A DNA stretch of 64,000 bases from Rotaria macrura (taxonomy: Eukaryota; Rotifera; Eurotatoria; Philodinida; Philodinidae). The notes beneath the pieces are model-generated. The model searched no databases and was not told the DNA's origin. It saw only the letters and a program-made list of their open reading frames with translations. Shown here piece by piece: positions 24,805 through 37,200 of the stretch; position 1 is the first letter of the stretch; each line of letters starts with the position of its first letter. The position numbers were made by a program, and so were the translations under genes. Where the stretch lies: NCBI GenBank assembly GCA_900239685.1, contig OENT01000225.1, positions 84,302-148,301 on the forward strand, given 5' to 3'.

Positions 24805-26744
24805 CTAATTTGAATTTTGTGATGATGATGATGATGATAGAATATTGATTGTTCTTTGTAATACATGACAAGTTATTTCCGGACTATGTTGATTATTATC
24901 TGCTATAGTTGTTGGTTGATCATTCAGAATGATTTGAAGTTTTTTAATTGTTTCATTAAGTAAAAATTTCTTTTCATTATCATTTAATGTGCCTACATCG
25001 TATGAAAGATCGATTCTATTTCCATGGGATCTATTAATATTCCAAATAAGTGTATGTCTTGATTGATATTGATAATTATCTAAAGCATTTTGTTCATCAG
25101 GTGATAGATCTAAATTAATTGTAATTTGAAATGATTGATTGGCATGATATGTCTGTTGTTGATTTTTTAATATATCGATTTCTTGTTGACGTTTAATTTT
25201 CATACAATTCGAACAAAGTAAATCGTGAGGTTGAGTCGAAAAAAATGATCGATTACGACGACGAGCTAATGGTAATAATGGATGAGATGAACTGTTCGAT
25301 CGAAGTAGACGACAACAATCATAAGCTAGTTAATAGAAAATAAATCTACAACTATATCTAGTTAGTTTATTATTTCAAAGTATCATTTCTATAGAGATAA
25401 TTACAAATACATACGTATGTATGTCTACGAAATATTTTCATATTCTTATCTCAATATGAATAAGAACAATATTTATTCGTTTGATGAAATAACATGTATA
25501 GCAAATCTTTATGCAGACATAGACAAGTGAGAGTTTAAAATTCAACAGCAAAGTGACATAGGAGATTGTTACGATGTTGTAAAACGATTTACTTGTACAT
25601 GTTGAGCTGGCAATAGTTACAAAAAAAGAGAGAATGTGTGCACATATCTGTCCATATATATATCGAACAGAACATTTTTCTTTGTGTTCGTGTGAGTTGG
25701 ATAATAAATTTGTAAACAGAAAATACATTTACATGAAAGCACACATGTAACTATACTATTAAGAAAAGAGTTTATATCTCTTATTCGTCTCAATCATATG
25801 ATGAAAAAATTTAATATTCACATGTTGTAAATAATAAGTGAATATAAATGCCAACAATAAAATATATTCAGAATAAGATATCTTGGTATAGTTAGATTTT
25901 TTAAATGTTCTAGTGAGATGAATATTCATAGTTGATTATTCGTCGAAAACAAACTGAATCATTCATATCTGATAGATTTTCGATGAAATTTACTTTTCTA
26001 TGAATATTGTACTTAATTCATAGTATATTTTTGAGAACTTTTTTTTTTTTTTCATACATTAATTTTGGAATTATTTTTAAAATATGCACAAAGTAAAACT
26101 TTGACGAAAGATATAGAATATTTTAATTCACATTGATTTGTTTGCTGAACAAAAGTATAATATAGGAATTTCTAATTTTCTGATCGAATTTACATTTGAA
26201 TTCAGAATCCTTATGAAAGTAAAAAAGCCAAAAGAAATATTTTTGAATGACATCGGACTCAAAGAAATCTAGGCCTTGTACTCATGTCACAAAGAATTCT
26301 TCGTCAATTTTCGTTTGATGTAGTGTAATAGTAAATTACTCAAGAATAAATTTGACTTGCTGGTATTATGTTGACTTTAAAAAACCTTTCTCAAATCTAT
26401 ATTCTTCAACTTACATTTGATCTCTACTCCTTTTTTCTTTTTCGTATTATCAAAATTTTTGCTCTTGATTGTTAACAAAGAAAACGATTTCGTACACTAT
26501 CGTTCATATATATTTGCATCGAAAGATAATTGTAAAGTAGTTTACCTTTTTCTAATAGCACTATTGATGCTTCCTTATCAGATGACATTGTTCGTTTGCG
26601 AGGTAAATTTGAATCGATCTTCAATGTATACAATGCTTGATCAACATCGGTCAATGTTAATTTTCGACATAAACCATCGAAAATAGTCGAAGTTCCTATT
26701 GATGCCATCGCATTTGATACCATTGACGCATGTTCATAATCCAT
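24805..26744 (-). CDS. Hypothetical protein, 2 exons, about 239 aa
   Basis: Exon 1 is 26744-26546 and exon 2 is 25325-24805, separated by a 1.22-kb GT-AG intron. Phases match (720 bases in total). Residues 1-66 start MDYEHASMVSNAMASIGTS and contain DVDQALYTLKI. A CC and a CSNC motif occur at about 70 and 108, too few cysteines for a classical zinc finger. The middle is basic (LARRRNR), followed by Gln/Lys-rich helix (KIKRQQEIDILKNQQQ) and a region LDLSPDEQNALDNYQ. The protein ends in a Ser run. No signal peptide or membrane segment is present. I do not recognise it. Its stop codon lies 54 bases from the stop of the Ig gene on the other strand, so the two 3' UTRs must overlap. Confidence 0.68.
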
Positions 26745-29700
26745 TAGAATAGTAAAAGATAATTGAAGAAAAACCAAACAAAAATAAAAACACCAATAAT
26801 AAGTCTTATTCTTTAGTGATGTATGATTTTTTGATCGTCGTATTCACTTGTAGATTCTTTCATTAAACTTAGACACTCTTCTTGTCAAACAGGTCGCCGT
26901 CGTCTTTTCAACACTATTCAAAGAACAAGGGACGGAATAAGAATGTTGAAATTCTTTCTCTTTTCCTCCTTTTTTTTTTTTTTGTTCTTCTTTGTTGTCA
27001 TACGAGTTTATTGCTGGCAACGGTGATATACATTTGAGTTTTCTTGTGCAAACATACGTTTGTGCGAATGTGCAATGCTTTTTCGTTTCAAACATGAATA
27101 CTCGATATAAGGAAGGACAGGATTTTTAAATTATAATCGTCGTAATACCTGTACATTGTATAAATGAAATAATTCGTTCAAGATGAATTTTGACTAGACT
27201 TGAAAAAAAGTCGACTATAAATGAAGATAATAGTCTTGACGAAATATTGCTGACGTTTACTAGATGATCGAATAATTTAACAATTCAAAACAAATAAAAT
27301 AAAACAACTATAGAATAAATATACGAAGAAAATTGATCTGTTCAAATCAAAAGAAATTTCAAATAAAGTTATATAATCGAAAAAGATGGTTAAAATATTT
27401 TCATCCTTTGACTAAAATCTAGTATCTATGTTGATGATGCCGCATATCAATGAAAGCTCGAAACTAAAGATTTCTGCATAAAAAAAAATAACAGACAAAA
27501 AGAAGAATCAATAAATAATTTATGTTTAAAAAAGCGTTGAAACAAAATGTTTCATATGTGATATTAAATCTAGTTCACAAGGATTCATGACACTCGACCG
27601 ATTTGATAACATACACATAATAACTTACATAACACTGAACAATGGTTTGATTAAATTATTCCAGAAATATTTTAGAAGTGAGAAAACATAGCATTCAATA
27701 TTGAGGACACATGCAATGAAAATGAAATTTATTTTTGTTATTCTTCGTGATTAATGTTATCTTGAAGCGATCAAGTATAAAAGAAATAATATTGATGCAT
27801 TTTTCAACGACGAATATGTATTCTCATGATGAAAAGTAAACGTTTACGATTTCGTCCATTCAAATAATATTTTATTTACATTTAATATTAAAAAAAAATT
27901 TGTTGCCCATTTCTTTTGTCGAATGATGTATTATCATTGAATGATCTCCCGTGAATTAGATACTTGAATTTGTGTGAAAGTTTAATGAATAGATATGTAT
28001 TCAATAGTGTGAACATTGCACAATTTCCATCAGAGCAATAATGAAATGTTCAGATCCATAGACAAATTACCTTTTAATAATAATTGAAAATAAATATCTT
28101 CATATTTCGATAATCGTTAAAGATATTTGAATTATTTTCAAACATCATCGTTTATTTCAAAAAACAAAATAATTATCAACACTATCAAATATCGACATAC
28201 ATGTTCTAGTATTAGAATAATATTTATATCCGAGTAATATGGATGAAAATTGAATCATATAAGTCAAATAGAACATTCATTGAGAGATCAACTGTCTATC
28301 ATGTTTTTCAATGCTACTGTATATTGATTAAAAATTTTTGGTTACATTTTATATGCGTATAAATATGACGTCATGTGTACTAAACAGCTTCTATGAAGTA
28401 ATATTTAGAGTCGGTTATATAGTAATCTTGATAGCTATTTCGATAACAGTTACATTAACGTAGTAACGTTGTCCGTCATAGTGAATTATGATATATGCTA
28501 CTATTTTACGTGAGTCATTGACACATTTCTCTTTTTCTTATCAAACATACGTTTCCTATCGTTGATATTTTCAGTGATGATAAATTATAATATAGGATAA
28601 AAATGATCAATATTTCGAACTTGTCAGACCAGAAAAGAAAACTTCTTCATGATGTGTCATTACTGACAAGTGAGACTGGATTCAATAGTACTAACTGAAT
28701 TCGAAGGTTGTCGGTTTGCAATGAACCATATAGAATAAAATCGCATGGTAACCAGCATGCTGTTTTGTATTGCATTCTGTTGACATTCTCGAACGTATTT
28801 TGATAAGAATGAAGAATAATTTCGACTGTCAAATGTTAACAAGAATCTATTGAAATGAAGTGAAGTCTGTACCACAGAAAGAAATTATCTAGCATCAATA
28901 CGATCAATAACTCATTCTTTGGAGTAGAATTCTAAAATAGAATTTTGTTTGAAAGTAAATTAAATTGATTATGTTATCTCTTACTTACGTGCAGATGAAT
29001 TTCTGAAAATATGAATCATAAACAATATGTCTACATTGAATAATTTACATTGTCAATTATTCATATTCATTATGTCACGTGAGCATGCCAAAACTTTTGT
29101 ATTGTTATTGATGCTTTCTCATTCTATTGATACGGTCGAATGGAGTGAGGTAAATATTGTAGAAAAAAAAGACGAATTATTAAGCTCATTACAAAGCCTT
29201 CACATGAATAAAAGCCGTAAATATCATAACTATGAAATGTAAGTATAATTAATATGTGTTTCTTAACCGTATAAATAGTTTTTTACTTGTAATATTTATA
29301 CTATGTTATTCCACTGCGATCTTTCTATTCAATACGAAGACAAAGAGAACAAACTTTCGTAATTTTAAAGTTTAGTTACACAAGATAGATATTAAATATC
29401 TTACGATTCAATTATTTCTTTCTCTCTAAATTATAAATAATTCATAGATTAATTTTTTCGTCAAGAAATCGAATCCATTAGTCTCTGTAAGAATTTCTTT
29501 GTTCTACTTCATCTGAATAATATCGTTACAATTGTTGATGTTTAATTAAGATACTTTTCTTCTCACATATTCTTGTTTGAAATGAATTTTCTATTCGATA
29601 TACAAATGAAAATGTTTGTTTCAGTATCGGAAATTAAAAATTGATATAACACTATGTTGACAATTTTTAATAGTCAATTCATGAAGATTGTAAGCCTTGA

Positions 29701-31280
29701 GGACTCTATATTTTTAAATGGAAGAAAACAGTTGTTAAAAGTCTACAATTGAATTGAAATCAAAATAGTTTATGCTCTAGGTAGAAAAAGCTTTTTCATT
29801 AAATCAAAGGAAGACATTACATGGGACAAACCTCTCGGTTATATTCTATTTCTTCATATAGTTTATTACCTTTCTTATTCTAGTAAATGTCTTTTTTTTT
29901 TTCTTTATTGAAAATATAACTCTCATTGAACAAGTACTGTTTTTCATCGAAGTACTTGGAAAATTGCGAGCATGACGGCTGCATTAATGACTCGTGTCTT
30001 CTGTTTAATAATGAAATGAGAGAGTAGAGAAAAGTTTAGGGTTATGCATCGAATTAGGATAAAAATAAATAGATATTGAAGAATTTACCATGTAATTTTA
30101 AAATCGTATGGTGATGTTCAGTTGATCGTTACATTATTTCAATTGTGTAGAAGTGTTAGTTATATACTTTTAACATGTACATCAATGATCATATATTATT
30201 GAAAGATACGTTTAATTCAACCACATATCTATTTCGATTGGAATGATCTTTTCATACTTAACAGTGTGAAATCAAGCTTTTGAGTATTGTCTTGTTGATC
30301 TAAGGCTTTTGTAAAAAAAGGAAATGATCTATAGTCAAACAGCATTTTATAGAAGTTCATGTGCAGTTTTATTGACTCATTATCAAACATATCTTCTATT
30401 ACGAGAAAAATATTAGAGAAAGAGATAGCGATCTCTTTGTCTAATATATCATTATTCTTTATGATAAATTTGCTCTGACTCTAGGTAATTGAATCTGCTC
30501 AAAATCTACTCATGAAAAAAAAATAAATATTCGCGACAAGTAGAATTCATAGTATCACCATGCTTAACTTTTGAATTCGACTAATATATGTCTAGCTTTT
30601 CAAGGAAAATGATTGCATTCTGTTCATGTTATTTTTCGGAACATTATACAGAATAATTTACAATTCTTACTGTTGAATTAGAGCATAAATCTATGTTTCA
30701 GGAAAACAAAGAATAATGAAACGGTCCGTATAAATGATAAAAGGTTAAAATGACAAATTACCATTAACCAACGGCATCTGTAGGAATTCGAATGGATTGA
30801 ATAAAAATCAATTAGAATATTGATGATTTGATTTAATCATATGTATTTTCTCTAAATTGAATATCTATGGTCAAGCACAGTGACGAAGGAATATGTTAAT
30901 GGTTGAGAATAGACATGTTTAAATCCACGTTATATCGTATAGTCGTATAGTATTGGTTGTGGTGCCCTACTCTGCCTGCCCTCCTTCGTTTCGTTCCTTC
31001 TGTTTGTGTATGTATCTCATCTCCTTCTCGCTTGTCTTCGTCCCCGTTCTATCTCTTATACCATTCCTCTGTCTCTGTCTCTGTCTCTCTCGTTATGGGG
31101 TCGGCCAAACGATCGGCGTCAGAGTGACTGAACAAACATCTGACCTTCTTCTATTGACTACTATTTGAGTTGTTATTTATTATTATTTTTTTGCTTCGAC
31201 TTTAGAAAATTTTTTTGAATTTACATGCATGAATATCGGTTTGATCGAAAATCTATTCTTATTTTCTTAAATACTCTAGC
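26745..31280. other. Long intergenic region upstream of ANKHD1
   Basis: About 4.5 kb, mostly AT-rich, with no exon I can defend apart from a weak candidate at 29072-29238. Near the right end (30950-31110) is a C/T-rich segment with CTCTGT repeats. An acceptor-like TACTCTAG lies directly before the ANKHD1 start codon, so a leader exon of that gene probably lies in the right part of this region. Confidence 0.45.
29072..29238 (+). CDS. Candidate first exon of a small secreted protein
   Basis: An ATG opens a frame whose first residues, MSREHAKTFVLLLMLSHSI, look like a signal peptide. A charged segment with KKDELLSSLQSLHMNK follows, and the frame runs into a good donor (ATGAAAT before GTAAGT at 29239). 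No convincing downstream exon was found. A TTTCAG acceptor near 29620-29630 would add only a few residues before a stop. It could be a short peptide precursor or chance. Confidence 0.25.
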
Positions 31281-34200
31281 ATGAACAATGGTTCTCTGCA
31301 TATGAAAGGCAATAATTCTCGATTAATAACAACAACAACAACAACAACATCATCTATAATTGATCAATCATTACGACCATCATTAGTTCGTAATACTGAT
31401 CACGATACATCAATCGATTTAACTGACGTGTCAATTTTATCCGTTGGTCTTAAACGATATCAAAATCATAATCACGAAATGTTAACGGACGATGAAGAAG
31501 TTGTATGAATAAAACATTGAATCGTTCCATTGAAATAACCATAGTACTTGATTTATTTTTAGGTCGAAACAAGTGATGATGACGATGATGATGATGATGA
31601 TGATGACGAATCATTTCCTTCAAATTCAGCGAATGCATTGTTAAATAGTACAAATCATAATGATGATATGGATCTTGGTTTAATTGATCCTGATACCCAA
31701 GCAAAATTAGCTGCCATACTTGAAGCTACTGGTATAACGAATTCTCCTATACCTGAAGATTTCTGGCGTGATCAACAAGTTGTACGTTTATTGACAAGTA
31801 GTGTAACAAATAATTTAAATGGTCTACATGAAATAGCGAATGCTATATCACCATCAAATACAAATCTAAGTGGACATCAAGAAAAGAAATCGAAATCAAC
31901 AAATAAAGACACGTATGAAACAAAATTAAAAATCACATGTACATATATATATATATATATATATATCATCGCCTCATGGCGTCTTTTTCTAGATCTGGAG
32001 CATTCGTTCGTGCATGTATGGATAATGATATTCGTACAGCTGAGAGAATTCTTCAAACAACAAATGGAAAAGATCACTTGAATGATGTAAATGAAGATGG
32101 TGATAGTGTTTTAGCTGTTGCTTGTTCGAATGGTTATACAGATCTTGTAAGATTATTACTTACAACCATACCCGATATTGATATTAATGATCGTGGTACT
32201 AAACAAGATTGTACACCGTTAATGGAAGGTTGAAAACATTGAACAGAACATCTTGAACTTTTTACATTTCGTTTTTTTTTTCTTCTCTTCCTCTTTAATC
32301 ATCATAGCTTGTAATGCTGGTCATTATGAAATAGTTGAAATTTTATTAAAACATAATGCAAATGTAAATATGCAATCGACGTCTGGTAATACTGCATTAC
32401 ATTATTCAGCGGGAGGAGTAAGAAAAAGAATGAGAAAAAAAAGTAGTACGAATCTTATTTGTGATTTTCTTTTTTTTTTGTAGGGTTATGCAGATATTGT
32501 TCGTCTTCTACTTGAACATGGTGCTAAAGTAGAAGAAACAAATGAAAATGGACATACACCTCTAGTAAATAATAATGACAATATCATGATGATTTCGTTT
32601 TTACTTTCGAATAGAAAAATAAAATATCCGTAATGTTTCTTTTGCAGATGGAAGCAGCAAGTGGTGGTCATGTAGAAGTTGCTCGAGCATTACTTGATCA
32701 TGGTGCTGGTGTTAATACACTTTCGAATGATTCGAAAGATAGTATGTGATAATGATGATTGAATCGTATTTTCTTTTTTCCTAAATTATCACTTTATTTC
32801 TTTCAATAGAAAATGGAAATGATAGTAAACAACATAAAACAGATGAAATGCATACGGGTAATTAGATAAATATTTAGATTCATCTATGAGAATTCAATAA
32901 CGAAAAAATATCTACAGGGAAAATAGATACTATGTGTAAACTTTGAATTAGATTCTAACGATACTATTCTCAATTGATCATTTTTACAAACTGTAGTAAA
33001 TTAATTTTGCATAAGAATATTTAACAGTATACTATCATTCTTAATTGAATTGAACTGAATCCAATGAATCGTACTTTTAAATTTACGTACTACGAATTTC
33101 TTATGTGAAAAACAAAACCAGAAAATTTCTCATTCAATCATAAGCCATATATATACATATATAAATAAATAAAATATTTCAATTTAGCTTTAATGGAAGC
33201 GTGTATGGATGGTCATGTACAAGTAGCAAAATTGTTACTTGATCATGGTGCCGATGTAAATATGCCACCGGATAGTTATGAAAGTCCACTAACATTAAGT
33301 GCATGTGGCGGTCATATTGAATTAGCCTCGTTACTTATTGAACGAGGTGCAAATCTAGAAGAAGTTAATGATGAAGGGTATACACCATTAATGGAAGGTT
33401 AGTTTTTAAAATTTACAAGAACAGAACTAACGTCAATTGATTATGTTGTCGTCTTTTTATTTACAGCTAGTAGAGAAGGACATGATGATCTTGTAAATTT
33501 ACTTGTTTCACGAGGTAAAGTAAACTTTTTTCTTTTGTCGAATTTATATTTAGGCAAGTAGTTATTCTACAGCTACCTGACTCATTTCGATAGGGTTTTG
33601 CACAACAGAAATCTGGTAACCTGTGAGGGGCCAAAGGTCACTAGGTACATAATTCGAGCAATCCAATTGAATCTATATCCTATATCAGAGATTGAAAAAG
33701 ATTTCAGTTTACTTTCGTCAATAACCGAATGATTAGTTCGTAGACTAATTTTAGCATTTGGGTTATTTTTATACATCATTATTGAGTCAATAACTGTACA
33801 TCGTATGACAAATCCACGTCTAACTGTCAGATCTCATTCATTCTTATAATTATTATTATGAATAGATCTTCAGAGAAATAAGATAAATTAACAAGAGTTC
33901 AAATTTATTGTTCAGTGATAATGATTTATATAAAGGAAGATCTTTCGAAGAAAAACTTCGTCACAATTAATATTGGAACTGTTGGAATACTCAAAACAAA
34001 AAAAAAGAACGTCTCCATTCATCTGAAGACACAATCTTTTGTTTGATATTTTTCGGCATTGACTTGTGCTCAGTAAATTTGATCTAATTATTTATGCAAA
34101 ATAATGTGAAGTGACGTCTGACAATTGACAATGTTCCCTGATGTATGCATTGGTTGAGATATATTTAGCAGCAAACATAAGTTCAAAGCAGTTGTCATTT

Positions 34201-37200
34201 TTGTTTTGTTTTCTTTTAGTAAGATATTTGAAAAACATACAACTGTGTACTTAAAAGAATTCTCTATTAGAATACGACTATCTAGAGAATTTAAGAAATA
34301 CTTGACAGTCTTTGATAAACCAAAGAAAATCATGAGATGTTTTTGTTTGAAAAACATGTTCATTCAAAGAACAAAATCAGATCTCTCCAAGCTCGTAATG
34401 ATTTTGTTTCATTGAACTGAAAAGAATTAACTGAAGACTAACGAAAGATTTTTCTATTCTTTTCGTTGAAAGTTTCAATGCCCTTCGGCAGGTTTTGGTT
34501 GATAGAGAGTCTTGAATACATTGAATAAATTTCAACGTATTAAATTTACGAAAAGTTTGTAGACGTCTCATTTGACTTGAACGCATGAAAAAAGAAACGT
34601 ATATTTCAAAACTAGATTTCTGTCATTGAAAAAAAAACAATCTTGTTCTTTTTTCCATTCCAATTAACAACTAGAAACATATCAATTTCCACTAGTTAAC
34701 TCGATAACCAATAGATACATCTCTTTTGATGAGAAAAAAAAACTACTGACCAGAACAGAGTAAATACCTAATGATCCATGCTAAACATGATAAGTGTTGG
34801 AGACTTGCTCTAGACACATTGAATTGAATCAATAGTTGAAATAATAATGATTATGTAAAATTATTAAAACGAACGGTAATATTAATGTCTGTTCGAAATG
34901 TGTGAAAGTGAAGTACTGTAGAATGACGGTAAGGAAAGAAAAAGATGGAAATCAGTCTTCTCTTCATTCACACTTACTCGATAGACATCAATGCTTTCAT
35001 GATTGTCTATCGAGTAAGCATTTTGTTGTTTTTACCTTTCTCCTGTCAAACATAGAAATAAATAATACAGATCCATTATTCTTCAGGAAAACGTCATGAT
35101 CTTCTCGAGTTTTTTTTTTAATTCTATGGAATTATATTTTGACTAAAACACATATGTGAACATACAAAAGGAATTGATTGCATCGTAAAATATTTCGTCT
35201 TTATAATTGTAATTATTGTTTTTAAATAGGCGCTGATGTCAATCGAACAACTGAGGATACACAAGAGACGGCATGTACGTCGAGATTGTTTTGTAGTTTG
35301 TTATATTTTTGAAATTTAAACTTCTAATTTCAGTAACATTAGCGTGCGCTGGTGGATTTTTGGATGTTGCAAAAATTCTTCTATCCAATGGCGCTAATGT
35401 TAATCTAGGTCAATCAACTCCTCTCATGGAAGCATCACAAGAAGGTCATGTAGAATTAGTTCAATATTTAATACAAAACGGTGCCGATGTTAATCAAACA
35501 ACACCAGCTGGAGAAACAGGTATTCAAAATTGTTTTGTTTTTTAAATTTTCCATTGAACTATGTACAAAATTCGATGTAGCTTTGGCCTATGCTTGCGAA
35601 AGTGGTCATAGTGAAGTCGCAGAAATTTTACTTAATTCCGGTGCACATATTGATCAAGCTGAAAATGAAGGACGAACACCATTGATGAAAGCAGCAAGAG
35701 CTGGACATATATGTACAATACGATATTTGATATCAAAAGGTATATTTCAAACTATTATAACAAATTGCATAATTAATATTTCGTTTCATTCAAGGAGCGG
35801 ACGTTAATCGAGCAACCAATAGTAATGATTCAACTGTTCTTTCATTAGCATGTGCCGGTGGTCATCTTGATGTTGCTTCATTATTACTTAAGCATGGCTC
35901 TGATCCAAATCATCTTCTTAAAGTAAATATTATTCTTTAGAAAACACTTCGATATCAATATTTATTCATTTGAAAGGATCGTTCGAATTGTTTAATCGAA
36001 GCAGCCAAAGGTGGTCATACAGAAATAGTAAAACTATTACTTGAATATCCAAAAAGTGTAACACAACGAACACAAATGGTAGCACCGACAAATTCTGTTG
36101 AACCATTACATTACGATGTAACGAATGAAAATGATGATGATAAAGAACAAAGTATAACAGTGACTATGCCTAATTCATTTCCATTACCGTCGATATCAGG
36201 TTATTCTTGTTTGAAATTAGAAGAAGAAGAAAAAAGAAACTATTTCATAAGATTTTATTTGTTTAGGAGATAATAAAAAAACATCTCAGGCAACAAATTC
36301 ACCTATTCAATTATTAAAAAGTCTTCAAAAAATTGTACCAAGAAATATTCTTGATGTTCTTCAAACTGGTGTTAATGAATCGATTAAATTAAATTCCGAT
36401 AATGAAATAAAAGGTATGTCTAATCTTTTATTGATTGATGATGTCGGAGAGAGATTAGAAACCAAGAGTTGTTCTTTCTTTTTTTTTTAAATCTTGTCAA
36501 GATAATGCAACGTGTTCAATGTCAAATAATGATCCATCATTATCATCTAGTTTAACTAACGATACACCTCAACAATCAATTATGTCAAATCAAAATTCAG
36601 ATATAAATAATGTTCAACAAGCTAAAAAACTACAAATCCTTGGTAATACTATTGCAAAACAATTTGTTCATCTATAAAACGAAAGATGTATCGATTGATT
36701 TAGATGATTTTATTCAAGTTTCTTGATCTCTTTTTGTTTTTATAAGACTTATCCTTGAACAGTCGACATCGAAACAAACTATTTATAAATAGATACGTCT
36801 TTGCTCTTTTAATAGGAAATGTATGAATGTAGAAGTGTCTATCATATTTAAAAGCAAATTAACCTAGTTGTTAAATATAACTTAGTGAACCGATGAGAGA
36901 AACATTTCCATTTGACGAATAATAATCCCTAGTGGCAATGGCCATGTCATTATTTTGAAGTCTATAGTAATTGTTGCATGATCTAAGTAGATTAGGTTCG
37001 AAAACGGTAATTATCTATCAATTGATAAAAATCTTAGAATTACAACTAAAACTCAAGTGTAAATCAGTCATTCCTTCAGTATAAGTTCATTCTCGATCAA
37101 ACTTTCACCACATTTTTCTATGGAATTCTGCGTAAGAAAAACAAAACAAGGTCTCATTGACATTTAATGAAATCTATCTAAAGAATCCAATACGTTTTGA

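Noticed and set aside
30953-31168. Cys/Leu/Ser-rich frame upstream of MASK
   Set aside because: The composition comes from TCT/CTCTGT repeats, and no homologue or splice partner is apparent.
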